DNA of 64,000 bases from Streptomyces sp. NBC_00708 (GTDB lineage Bacteria; Actinomycetota; Actinomycetes; Streptomycetales; Streptomycetaceae), in the NCBI GenBank assembly GCA_036226585.1, contig CP108997.1, forward strand, positions 3,100,001-3,164,000. The letters run 5' to 3'. Made by a program: the position numbers and the translations under genes. The notes beneath the pieces were generated by a model. It was not told the DNA's origin. It did no database searches and saw only the letters and a list, made by a program, of their open reading frames with translations. This document shows, piece after piece, positions 41,297-49,243 of the stretch (the stretch's first letter is position 1; every line of letters begins with the position of its first letter).

Positions 41297-42843
41297 CCGG
41301 CCATCACCTGGAGGTCCAGCGGACGCGGCCAGGAGCCGCGCGGGTTGTCGAGGAGGTGGACGGGGAAGCCGACGCGGACCAGGTCCTCCAGGCAGGCGGG
41401 GTGCATGTGCGGCACGGCCCTCGGCTCGCCGGGGCGCGGTGCGAAGATCCGGTTGGTGGCGGGGCGGCCGTTCTCGCCCATGCCGGTGACCTCCAGGACG
41501 TGCGAGACGAACCGGTGGCGCTTGCCCTCGATCCGGGTCTCGTCGCGCATGGAGACGAACACGATGAAGTCGAGCCCGTTGGCCGCCTGACGGTAGGCCA
41601 GCTGCTCGGTCATGTTGTCCTGGGCCAACAGGTACAGCTCGGCGATGCGGTCGAAGACGATCTCGGGGCGGCGGGCGTGGATCGTGCAGAGGTTGCCGCC
41701 CTTGCCGTTGGTCATCGCCTGCATCATGGCGACGATCTCCTGACCGCGGACCTCCCCGACGACCACCCGGGACAGCGACATGCGCAGCGCGCGGTGGATG
41801 AGGTCGAGCAGGGTGATCTCGCCCGCGCCCCGGCCGTCGGAGCCGCGTTCGCCGTTGGACTCGCGGGACTCCATCGGCACGACCTGGCGGTGGAACCCGT
41901 TGGTGTGCGCGAAGAGTTCGAACTCGGTCTCGATGGTGGCGAAACGCTCGTCCGGGTCGATCTCCTTGAGCAGGGCGCGCAGCAGCGAGGTCTTCCCCAC
42001 CGCCTGCTCGCCCGTGATCATGATGTTCTTCTCGGCCCGCACGGCGGCGGCGAGGAAGGTGGCCAGGGTCTCGTCGATGGCGCCGAGCCGCATCATGCCT
42101 TCCAGGTCCACGTCCTTGACGCGGTGCCTGCGGATGGTGACGAAGGTCTTCGGGGTGACCCCGGTGACCGCCTGCAGACGGGAGCCGTCGGCGAGGCGCA
42201 GCGCGAGGAACGGGTCGGCGGTGGACAGGGTCCGCTCGCTCTGGCCGGTGCGGCGGGCCAGGTCCCGGAGCATCTCCTGGAGTTCCTCGTCGGAGTCGGC
42301 GACGGGCGCGACCCGGACGCGCTCGCTGTCGCCGTAGTCGAGCCACACCTCGTCGTAGCCGTTGATGAGGATGTTCTCGACGCGCTCGTCGTCCAGATAC
42401 GGCTGGAGGCGGCCGGCCCGGAAGAGCATGTCGTAGACGGCGGAGGCGAGGGCGGCGTCCTCGGCCTTGGTGGTGCTCGCCCCGCGTTCCACGGCGATGG
42501 CGTCGGACCAGACGGCGACGGCCTCGTTGATGAGGGCCCGGCCGCGCTGGGCCTGGGACTCCGGGCTCATCCGGGCCGACGACTTGATCTCCTGGGCGAG
42601 CCGGTCCGCGACCCGCTTCTTGATCTCGCCGGCGATCCGGTAGTCGACGGTGGCCTGCGGCAGCCGTGCCTCGCCGAGGGCGTGGATCGAGGACACCCCG
42701 GCGGCGGGCCGCTGGATGCGCGGGTCGGTGCGGGGCTGCTCGGGGCGGGGCGGGCCGAAGCTGCCCCGCTTGAGCATGACGGTGTGTTCGGCAGCCGGGT
42801 TGGGATGCATCACCGGGTCGGGATGCAAGGGGTTAGCGCGCAC
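41293..42843 (-). CDS. tadA: CpaF/TadA-type pilus assembly ATPase
   Basis: The product is 516 residues from GTG 42843; ATG 42810 is a plausible later start because the first 30 residues are unstructured. Walker A is GEQAVGKTSLL around residue 280 (G-x4-GKT, without the common second glycine pair). The Asp box region, Walker B VVVGEVRGQE and TIHARRPEIVFDR complete the type II/IV secretion ATPase domain. The N-terminal helical domain carries the YLDDERVENILINGYDEVW motif of CpaF. It powers pilus assembly or retraction at the membrane. Its start overlaps the CpaE-like gene by 11 nt. Confidence 0.95.
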   Translation of the reverse strand: MRANPLHPDPVMHPNPAAEHTVMLKRGSFGPPRPEQPRTDPRIQRPAAGVSSIHALGEARLPQATVDYRIAGEIKKRVADRLAQEIKSSARMSPESQAQRGRALINEAVAVWSDAIAVERGASTTKAEDAALASAVYDMLFRAGRLQPYLDDERVENILINGYDEVWLDYGDSERVRVAPVADSDEELQEMLRDLARRTGQSERTLSTADPFLALRLADGSRLQAVTGVTPKTFVTIRRHRVKDVDLEGMMRLGAIDETLATFLAAAVRAEKNIMITGEQAVGKTSLLRALLKEIDPDERFATIETEFELFAHTNGFHRQVVPMESRESNGERGSDGRGAGEITLLDLIHRALRMSLSRVVVGEVRGQEIVAMMQAMTNGKGGNLCTIHARRPEIVFDRIAELYLLAQDNMTEQLAYRQAANGLDFIVFVSMRDETRIEGKRHRFVSHVLEVTGMGENGRPATNRIFAPRPGEPRAVPHMHPACLEDLVRVGFPVHLLDNPRGSWPRPLDLQVMAG

Positions 42844-43687
42844 GGGCCATCTCCCCTTCGCCGTACGGTCCTTGACTGGTGTAGGGCCCCGGGCCCCGGG
42901 GCGCGAGGCGGTCGCGGCGCAGGGCCACCCGCTCGCGCAGCGGTCCGGTGACCGCGCGGGCGGCGCGCATCAGGTCGGAGCGGGCGAACCGGCTGCCGCC
43001 GTCGACGCCGTCGGACAGCACCTCGGCCTGCTTGGGCCGCCACGGCATCGAGCCCAGCACCGGGACGCCGAGCACCTTCTCGACCTCGCCCGGCTTGTAC
43101 GGCCCGCCCTCGACCAGGAGCACGGCGAGGGCGTCGGCGCCCGTGCCGCCGGGCCCGGCGAGCGACTTGCGCAGCGCCTCGACGCGCACCTGCGCGCTCT
43201 GGATGCCGCGCAGGGTGTTGCGGACCACCATCACCACGACGTCCGCCCGCTTGGCGAGCACCGCCGAGGTGCCGAACGCGCCGCGCCGGCCGAGGTCGAC
43301 CAGGACGTCGTGCTGGTGGTCCTCGATCCGGGCGAACAGCTCGGCCAGGCTCCCCCAGGCGGGGTCGAGGCCGGCGGCCTGCGCCGGGTCGGTGATCCCG
43401 GGCAGCAGGAGCCGGCTGCTGCTCTCGTCCTCGGAGATGTCGACGAGCTGCCGCCAGAACGCCTCGACCAGTTCGTCCTTCCGCTGGGCCACGGCGAGGT
43501 TGCGCAGCCCGTAGCGCGCGTCCATGCGGCCCTGGAGGGCGCCCGCCAGCACGGCCCCGCCGTCGGGGTCGCACTCGGCGAGGATCAGCCGGCGGCCCGG
43601 GTCCAGGGGCCAGGCCAGCAGCAGCGCGAGCGCCGTGCTGGTCACCCCCGGGGCCCCGGTCCCGCCGGCCAGCGCGATGACGGACAT
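42833..43687 (-). CDS. CpaE/TadZ-like ParA-superfamily protein with altered P-loop
   Basis: The 284-residue protein has the MinD/ParA layout. The N-terminal loop reads GGTGAPGVTSTA, where ParA proteins have KGGxGKT: the signature and Walker lysines are absent. Other landmarks survive (LAECDPDGG, VLVDLGRRG). TadZ/CpaE proteins place the pilus apparatus in the cell, and several lack ATPase activity, which fits. It is coupled to the SAF gene (ATGA) and overlaps cpaF. Confidence 0.85.
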   Translation of the reverse strand: MSVIALAGGTGAPGVTSTALALLLAWPLDPGRRLILAECDPDGGAVLAGALQGRMDARYGLRNLAVAQRKDELVEAFWRQLVDISEDESSSRLLLPGITDPAQAAGLDPAWGSLAELFARIEDHQHDVLVDLGRRGAFGTSAVLAKRADVVVMVVRNTLRGIQSAQVRVEALRKSLAGPGGTGADALAVLLVEGGPYKPGEVEKVLGVPVLGSMPWRPKQAEVLSDGVDGGSRFARSDLMRAARAVTGPLRERVALRRDRLAPRGPGPYTSQGPYGEGEMARAR

Positions 43688-44379
43688 CAGGAACCGCTCC
43701 CGCTCTTCACGACGATCGCCACCCGGCCGGTGGCGGCCCGCGCCGCGAGGGCCGGTCCGTCGGTCGCCGGGACGGCCACGTCGATGGTCGCGACGCCGGT
43801 CGCGTCGGCGGTGTCGCCGACCGCGACGACGGTGGCCGCGATGGTCTGCGGCGGGGCGTCGGCCACGTCGTCGTTCTCGCCCGGGGTGCTGACGATGAGC
43901 ACCTTGCGCCCCGGGAACAGCCCGGAGGTGGGCCGCTGGGACGGCTTCGTGGCGACGCCGACGAGGGTGTCGCCCTCCTTGAGGAGGCTCTTGTCCGTGT
44001 ACTGGTCGCGGGCGAGCAGGGCGCCCGGGGTCAGCGCGACCGCGGCCCGCTTGCCGACGACGCCGCCCCGGTCCGCCGCCTTGACCGGCTTGAGGGCCGG
44101 GTCCAGGGATATGGAGACCTCGGTGAGGTCGCTGTCCTCGATGACCTCACCGGCCGCCACCTCGTGGCTGACCGCGAGCACGTCGGTGCGCTCGCCGGTC
44201 GCCGTGAACAGCAGCGCGCCGGAGAGTCCGCCGACCGCGGTCAGCGCGAGGGACAGCGCGATCAGGGCCGGCCGGCGCCGCCGCTGCTTCAGTGCCCGCG
44301 GCGGCGCCACCGGGGTGGCGGCGCCGGGGATGCCGGGCCCGCCCTGCACGGGCGGGGCGGCGGTCTTCGTCCTGCTCAA
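43687..44379 (-). CDS. SAF-domain (CpaB/RcpC-like) membrane protein
   Basis: The product is 230 residues. The TTG start at 44379 is supported by GGAGG 7 nt upstream; no better ATG or GTG is nearby. A basic N-terminus and one transmembrane helix (ALIALSLALTAVGGLSGALLF) lead to a SAF domain (VLAVSHEVAAGEVIEDSDL, then VVGKRAAVALTPGALL) and a beta-rich C-terminus. CpaB/RcpC proteins are periplasmic or wall-facing parts of Tad pili. It belongs to the pilus operon. Confidence 0.87.
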   Translation of the reverse strand: MSRTKTAAPPVQGGPGIPGAATPVAPPRALKQRRRRPALIALSLALTAVGGLSGALLFTATGERTDVLAVSHEVAAGEVIEDSDLTEVSISLDPALKPVKAADRGGVVGKRAAVALTPGALLARDQYTDKSLLKEGDTLVGVATKPSQRPTSGLFPGRKVLIVSTPGENDDVADAPPQTIAATVVAVGDTADATGVATIDVAVPATDGPALAARAATGRVAIVVKSGSGS

Positions 44380-44443
44380 TGGGTGCCTCCAGCAGTGCTT
44401 GCGCTGCTCTCGCTCGTCATCGGTCCACGCCGCTCGCCGGTCA

Positions 44444-45388
44444 TCAGCCGACGACCTGGAGCTCGCCGATGCCCACGGTGGTGGCGGACTCTCGGGTCTC
44501 GGTCAGATCGCCGCTCTCACCGCCGCCCTCCCAGTGGATGGTCCAGGTGGATGTGGCGGTGACCTTGAACTTGTTACCGGCCTTGCCGCGCGAGGTGTGG
44601 CGGTAGACGTGCCCGCAGTCGGGCGACTCCCGCTTCCCGAACGACGCCTGGTAGGGCTCGCCGGGCTTGGTGCAGGTGACGGAGGAGCCGTCGCCCATGT
44701 TCCACACGACCTTCGACACCTTGGCGGTCGCGGTGACCGTGACGGCTCCCGCGGTGACGCTCTTGACCTGGGGCCCGGTGGTGTTCGGGTGCTGCTTGTT
44801 CCACATCCACACGGGCAGGCCGACCAGCCCGGTCCGGCCCGGCTCCGGCGCGATGCCGATGTCGGCGCCCTTCAGCGTCATCTGGGCGACCGCGCGCTCC
44901 GCCAGCTCCGCCGGCGTCGGACCGGCGTCCTTGCCGATCTCGCCGTTGGGGAAGAACGTGTCACGGGGTACGAAGGTGCCGGCGCCCTTGTACGGGAAGT
45001 CGGGGCAGTACGTGGGGCGGTAGATGTCGCCCTCGTCGGGCTTGTGGTCGCCCCATGTCATGTAGTCGTCGGCCGGGGGCTGAGGGTCGAGGAGTTTCCA
45101 GTAGCAGGAGGTGTTCCAGTAGCCGAGCTCCGGTACGTAGCAGGGAATCTCCTTGCCGTTCTCCCGGTGGCAACCGCCGGAACCGCCGGAACCGCCGCCC
45201 GAGCCACCACCGGAACCGCCGCCGTCACCCGGGTCGCCCGGGTCCTCGGCCGTGATGTCGCAAACCTGCATGCCGGGCGGGCAGTTCACGCCGCCGTCGG
45301 CCACGGCCGCCTGCGTCCCGGCCGTCATCAGCGCGCCGACGGCCAGAGCCGCGAGCGCACCCCGCACGTACCGTCCGGCGGTCAGCAT
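44444..45388 (-). CDS. Secreted protein of unknown function in the pilus operon
   Basis: The 314-residue protein has a signal peptide (MLTAGRYVRGALAALAVGAL, cleavage near VADGG) and a Gly/Ser-rich linker (about 52-72). The exported domain is rich in Trp, Tyr and Cys: six cysteines, and stretches CYWKLLDPQPPADDYMTWGD and YCPDFPYKGAGTF. Its C-terminal part (VTATAKVSKVVWNMGDGSSV) resembles a PKD-type beta-sandwich. In Streptomyces such genes are often labelled ATP/GTP-binding, but I see no P-loop. The ATG overlaps the lipoprotein stop by 7 nt. It may be a pilus tip or adhesin-like component. Confidence 0.8.
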   Translation of the reverse strand: MLTAGRYVRGALAALAVGALMTAGTQAAVADGGVNCPPGMQVCDITAEDPGDPGDGGGSGGGSGGGSGGSGGCHRENGKEIPCYVPELGYWNTSCYWKLLDPQPPADDYMTWGDHKPDEGDIYRPTYCPDFPYKGAGTFVPRDTFFPNGEIGKDAGPTPAELAERAVAQMTLKGADIGIAPEPGRTGLVGLPVWMWNKQHPNTTGPQVKSVTAGAVTVTATAKVSKVVWNMGDGSSVTCTKPGEPYQASFGKRESPDCGHVYRHTSRGKAGNKFKVTATSTWTIHWEGGGESGDLTETRESATTVGIGELQVVG

Positions 45389-45951
45389 GTCCGGTCCTTG
45401 TCGATCGTGTAGTCAGCAATCCGCCAGCCGCCCTTGCCGCCCTTGGCGGTGGTGGCCTGGATGGTCCAGGGACGACGGGTGTCTTCCTTCGCCACTGCAA
45501 TGGGCTTGCCCGTCGACCGCCGCACGACCACGCCCGTCATGTCCACGCAATCAGTGATCGTGGCCGTGTGAACGTCGGAGGTGACGTCCACGGCCGAGAC
45601 CTTGGGGGCCGTGTCCGGCCCTCCCTTGAAGGCCAAGCCGTGGTCGTTGTAGTAGGTGAAGCCCTCGATGATCTTCGCGGCGGCGTCTCCGGTCGTGTAG
45701 TCACCCAACTTCGTGTTCTTCATGCTGCCCGAGGAGAACGCCACGACCTGCGCGTCCCACATCCCGCGGTACGCGGCCAGTGCGTCGCGCCCGGCCGCCG
45801 CGCGCTCCTTCTTGCCGTCGTCCTTGCTTGCGCTCGGCGTCGGCTCGGCGGACTTGTCGCCCCCCGACGAACCGCAGCCCGTGGCCAGTACGAGGAGGCA
45901 CGCCGCCGCCCCCGCACAGGCCATGAGGCCGGACTTCTTCCCCCGTGCCAT
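45382..45951 (-). CDS. Lipoprotein, first gene of the pilus operon
   Basis: The product is 189 residues from ATG 45951 behind a GGGGGG tract. The signal peptide ends in the lipobox ATGC (Cys near residue 26), followed by a Ser/Asp/Lys linker. The domain (DALAAYRGMWDAQVVAF, later WTIQATTAKGGKGGWRIADYTID) resembles a small NTF2/SnoaL-like cone of the kind found in many actinobacterial lipoproteins. Function unknown. It is coupled to the secreted protein gene by ATGCTGA. Confidence 0.82.
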   Translation of the reverse strand: MARGKKSGLMACAGAAACLLVLATGCGSSGGDKSAEPTPSASKDDGKKERAAAGRDALAAYRGMWDAQVVAFSSGSMKNTKLGDYTTGDAAAKIIEGFTYYNDHGLAFKGGPDTAPKVSAVDVTSDVHTATITDCVDMTGVVVRRSTGKPIAVAKEDTRRPWTIQATTAKGGKGGWRIADYTIDKDRTC

Positions 45952-46430
45952 CGGACCCCCCTGGTCATGCTCCGTCGCGTCGCACTGTCGTCTGCATCCG
46001 GAAAGTGATGTGCCGTCATTCTGCATCAAGCCCCCGCGGCGTAGAGGCGCCGTTCTGTCACAACTATGTCCGACTGCAGTGACAGCGGGACCGGTTGGGT
46101 GCCCGGGTGTGAGCAGAATCTGATCACCTCACCTGCCACACCGATCACTCCACCCACACCGTGACACATCAGACCGGAACGGCGCACGGCGATATCGACG
46201 GACTTGAACCCACCTGCGGCCGAAACATTCCAGCCACTCCGGCCGAAGTGCGTCCACCGTCAATAACCGTGTGACACGGCGTGGTTGGCCGGTCAAGATC
46301 TTGTCCGGCCCGGCTCCGGGGCGGTATCCGCCCTTGACCGGCAGGCATCACCGCACGGTCAAGGGGGTGGTCAAGGGGTGAGGAGCACCATCAGCCGTGT
46401 TCCGCAGCACGTCCAGGGGGAGACCATCCA
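45952..46430. other. Divergent 479-nt intergenic region between pilus and secretion loci
   Basis: No gene is seen here. The left part has several TGTCAC/GTGACA half-sites (CTGTCA at 46055, TGACAG at 46080, GTGACACA at 46161, GTGACACG at 46271). The right part has a cluster of GGTCAAG repeats (listed separately). It separates two large oppositely directed operons and probably carries promoters for both. Confidence 0.6.
46288..46378. promoter_or_regulatory. GGTCAAG repeat cluster upstream of sigma-like gene
   Basis: Four copies of the same core occur. GCCGGTCAAG (46288-46297) and its perfect 10-bp inverted partner CTTGACCGGC (46333-46342) are followed by two direct copies of GGTCAAGGGG at 46357 and 46369 (12-nt period). 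The last copy ends 52 nt before the sigma-like start codon. This looks like a multi-site operator. Confidence 0.6.
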
Positions 46431-47291
46431 ATGCGTACCGACGCACCACGCATCAGCACGCCGCGCCTCAGCGGCGAAGGGCTCGTGGGCCGCCTCAACA
46501 CCGAGTGGGCGCGCCTGAGTCAGGACGAGACACTCCGGTTCCACCTGCGCCATTGGTACGGCGACCCGTCGCTCACCGGTCCGCAGCCCCTCCTCGACAC
46601 CCTGCGCACCTGCCGGACCGCGAGCGCCCAGGACCGCATCCTGCTGCCGCTGCTCCGGGCGGCCGTCGCGGGCGGCCCCGGCTCCCAGCTGGCCGCGCGC
46701 ACCGTGGTGCAGACGATGCTCCCGAAGGCGATACGCATAGCCCGCAGCCAGCTGCGCCCGCAGTACGACTGGGAGGAGACGGTATCCCTCACGGTCGGCG
46801 CCCTCTACGAGGTCATCCGCACCTACCCCGTCCACCGCCGGGCCCGCCGCATCGCCGCCAATCTCGCCTTGGACACACTGCGCCTGACGCAGCGTCTGAT
46901 CGGGCACGACGCGACAGCCGTCCCCCTGGATCCCGACCGCACCGCCGGACTCTCCACCTCCGATTCCTGCCCCGCCTCCCAGGCCGAACTGACCCTGCTT
47001 CTCGCGCGGGCCGGCGAGTACCGCCTGCTCGCCGAGGACGAGCCGGGGCACGCGGCCGGCTGGGACGCCCGTGCCGAACTCGTCGAACTCCTCGTCTGGG
47101 CCCTCGAATCGGGCGCCCTGGATGTCGAGGATGCCCGCCTCATCACGGGCTACTACCGCGACCGCCCGGCCTCCCATCCGGTCACCCCGCGCCCCTCCGC
47201 GCGGGACGGCGCCCGCCAGCGCCAGCGCCGCAGCAGGGCCGTCCGCCGGCTCACGGTCGCCGCCTCTGACAGGTTCGCAACAGCGAAGTGA
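46431..47291 (+). CDS. Sigma-factor-like / RNA-polymerase-associated protein
   Basis: The product is 286 residues. A central helical region (about 75-145: TVVQTMLPKAIRIARSQLR, DWEETVSLTVGALYEVIRTY, ARRIAANLALDTLRL) resembles sigma-70 region 2 arrangements. The C-terminus is strongly basic (ARQRQRRSRAVRRLTV) but I do not see a clean sigma region 4. Similar proteins lead Streptomyces Tcp/type IV secretion-like clusters. It could be a regulator of the downstream operon. A GGGGGAG site precedes the ATG. The assignment is tentative. Confidence 0.6.
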   Translation: MRTDAPRISTPRLSGEGLVGRLNTEWARLSQDETLRFHLRHWYGDPSLTGPQPLLDTLRTCRTASAQDRILLPLLRAAVAGGPGSQLAARTVVQTMLPKAIRIARSQLRPQYDWEETVSLTVGALYEVIRTYPVHRRARRIAANLALDTLRLTQRLIGHDATAVPLDPDRTAGLSTSDSCPASQAELTLLLARAGEYRLLAEDEPGHAAGWDARAELVELLVWALESGALDVEDARLITGYYRDRPASHPVTPRPSARDGARQRQRRSRAVRRLTVAASDRFATAK

Positions 47292-47423
47292 CGAACCAGT
47301 GACACAAGTCACCCAGGATGTTGCTCAGTTGACGTCACACCCGTACGGCCGGGATCACCTCCCCCGTACGCGCCCGGTATCCCGCCCCGCGCACCACCCA
47401 CCGAAAGGCTCCGGAGGACCCCC

Positions 47424-47522
47424 GTGACCACCAGCACCACCGCGTCCTCGGACGAGGACGGACGCGACGTCGTCGATCCCCGGCACCCGGTGCTGTGGAC
47501 CGCTCAGGGAGACATGCGATGA
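47424..47522 (+). CDS. Predicted 32-residue leader peptide coupled to tcpC-like gene
   Basis: GTG 47424 follows CGGAGGACCCCC, an excellent ribosome-binding site. The frame reads MTTSTTASSDEDGRDVVDPR, then HPVLWTAQGDMR, and stops in the ATGA that starts the TcpC-like gene (47519). The good site, coupling and position support real translation. It is acidic and has no membrane segment. It may only couple translation, or be a small conserved protein of the locus. Comparison with other Streptomyces would settle it. Confidence 0.55.
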   Translation: MTTSTTASSDEDGRDVVDPRHPVLWTAQGDMR

Positions 47523-48868
47523 AGCGCGGCCTCAGGCTCACGAACAAGAAGCAGAAGAACGCCGAGCAGGCACCGCCCCCGCAGCCGAAGGCCACGCGCA
47601 CCTCGCGCTACGCCCCGGCACCGCAGGCGGTGCCGGACGCGGCCGACGTGGCCGACGCCGACGAGACCGACGAACTGGATGAGGCCTCCACCGGCTGGCA
47701 GCAGACGACCGTCAAGCTGGCGGGCCTCACCAAGATGATCACCGTCGTCGTGTGGGTCCTGGTCCTGGCGGGGCCGCTGCTCGCGTTCTTCGCGATCGCC
47801 GTCGCGAGCTCCTCGCGGGCGACGACGACGGCGGGGACGCAGAGCCGGACCGAGTCCGCCCCGTCGGCCACCGGCCCCTCGGGCTTCGCCGAGCTCTACG
47901 TCGCGGCCTATCTGGCCGCGGGCGAGGGCACGGAGGAGGACCTGCTGCCGTACTACTCGGAGCCCGTGACGTTCGCGAACGAGCCCGGCTCGCGCTCCGC
48001 CTCCCGGGTCGTCACCGTGGCGGCCCAGCAGGTGGAGAAGGGCTACTGGTCGGTGACGGTCGCGGCCCGGGTGTCGGCGAAGGACAAGGCCGGCAAGATG
48101 ACCGACCGGGGCATGCACTACTACCGGGTGGGCGTCCAGGTCTCGGGCACACCGGAAGCCGGCGGCACGATCGAGCCGTCGAAGCCCGCCAAGGCTCCGG
48201 CACCGGCCGCCCCCTCGGGATCGGCCTCCGGATCTGCCTCGGCGCCGGCCTCGGGTTCGGCTTCCGCCCCGGCTTCGGCCGCGGCCTCGCCGGCACCGGC
48301 CACCTCCGCGTCGGCCACCGGGCCCGGCGGCCCGACCGCGCTGTACGCCGCGACCTCCCTCCCGGCCGAGGTCAACGCCCCGGCCTCCGCTTCGCACGGA
48401 GATCTCGACTACGGATCGGAGAACACCAGCGGCGGCGACGCGGTGTCCGACACCGTGACCCGCTTCCTCTCCGCCTATCTGACCGGTCAGGGCGAGCTGA
48501 ACCGTTACGTCTCTCCCGGCCTCCAGGTCGCGGCGATCGTGCCCGCCCCGTACGAGTCCACCCTGGTCACCGGGCTCCGCCACGACGCCCAGGAGGACGA
48601 CGACGAGGACGAGGACGAGGTCCCCGCGGACGGCACACGGCGGCACGTACTGGTCTCCGTGAGTGCGACGACAGGCGGACAGGACTACCTGCTCAGCTAC
48701 GCACTGACCCTGACCACCCGGGACGGACGCTGGGAGGTGGCGTCGTTCGACACCGCTCCCGCACTCTCCCCCGACCAGACCGGACCGGTCGCCGACGATG
48801 CCGCCTCCACTCCGGACGCCTCGTCGGACGAGTCCTCAGACGCCTCGACGGACACCGTCGAGGAGTGA
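47519..48868 (+). CDS. TcpC-like conjugal transfer membrane protein
   Basis: The 449-residue protein has a cytoplasmic N-terminus (about 70 residues), one transmembrane helix (73-95, ITVVVWVLVLAGPLLAFF) and two exported NTF2-like modules (about 115-220, FAELYVAAYLAAGEG, and 325-420, FLSAYLTGQGELNRYV). An Ala/Ser/Pro-rich linker separates the modules. This is the layout of TcpC (VirB8-like) in Gram-positive conjugation systems. The C-terminus is acidic and Ser/Asp-rich. It would be a scaffold of the secretion complex. AGGGAG precedes ATG 47519. Confidence 0.85.
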   Translation: MKRGLRLTNKKQKNAEQAPPPQPKATRTSRYAPAPQAVPDAADVADADETDELDEASTGWQQTTVKLAGLTKMITVVVWVLVLAGPLLAFFAIAVASSSRATTTAGTQSRTESAPSATGPSGFAELYVAAYLAAGEGTEEDLLPYYSEPVTFANEPGSRSASRVVTVAAQQVEKGYWSVTVAARVSAKDKAGKMTDRGMHYYRVGVQVSGTPEAGGTIEPSKPAKAPAPAAPSGSASGSASAPASGSASAPASAAASPAPATSASATGPGGPTALYAATSLPAEVNAPASASHGDLDYGSENTSGGDAVSDTVTRFLSAYLTGQGELNRYVSPGLQVAAIVPAPYESTLVTGLRHDAQEDDDEDEDEVPADGTRRHVLVSVSATTGGQDYLLSYALTLTTRDGRWEVASFDTAPALSPDQTGPVADDAASTPDASSDESSDASTDTVEE

Positions 48869-48904
48869 CGCACCACCCAGCTGATCACACGAGGGGAAAC
48901 AGAA

Positions 48905-49243
48905 GTGAGTAACCACATAGAGCTCATGCGACTGGCGGCCGAACAGGACGGCGCGGTGGTCGGATGGGTCAAGGGCCTGATCAAGGACGTCAAGACCATC
49001 GCCACGCTTGCGGCCGGTGCCATGGCGGTCGTCGGCACGGTCCTGGCCTACGTGAAGACGAAGTCCTTCGCGGGCACCCTGACCGCTGCCGTCCTCGGCG
49101 CCATCGTGGTCTTCGCCGTCGGGAGCATGGACGATCTCAGCGCCATGGTCGACGACGAGGTGCCCGAGAAGCCGAAGGGCATCTCCGTCGTCCAGCCCTA
49201 CGAGCCGCTGGACATCACGGTGAGCCGGGCCGACCTGCTGTGA
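48905..49243 (+). CDS. Small two-helix membrane protein of the secretion locus (VirB2/TcpB-like position)
   Basis: The 112-residue protein starts at GTG 48905 behind GAGGGG. After a short amphipathic N-terminus (about 22 residues) come two transmembrane helices (TIATLAAGAMAVVGTVLAYV and FAGTLTAAVLGAIVVFAVG) and an acidic/Pro tail. Size and helix pair fit a VirB2/TrbC-like pilin or a small scaffold protein, but no signal peptide is clear. Its stop overlaps the TcpE-like start (GTGA). Confidence 0.75.
   Translation: MSNHIELMRLAAEQDGAVVGWVKGLIKDVKTIATLAAGAMAVVGTVLAYVKTKSFAGTLTAAVLGAIVVFAVGSMDDLSAMVDDEVPEKPKGISVVQPYEPLDITVSRADLL

Noticed and set aside
46200..46225. tRNA T-arm-like sequence (minus strand GGTTCAAGTCC) suggesting a tRNA or attachment site beside the secretion locus
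   Set aside because: The flanking bases do not form the 5-bp T stem, and no anticodon or acceptor stem can be folded around it.
46169..46351. 60-codon minus-strand open frame in the large intergenic region
   Set aside because: It has no ribosome-binding site, overlaps the GGTCAAG repeats, and the translation is Pro/Arg/Ser noise.
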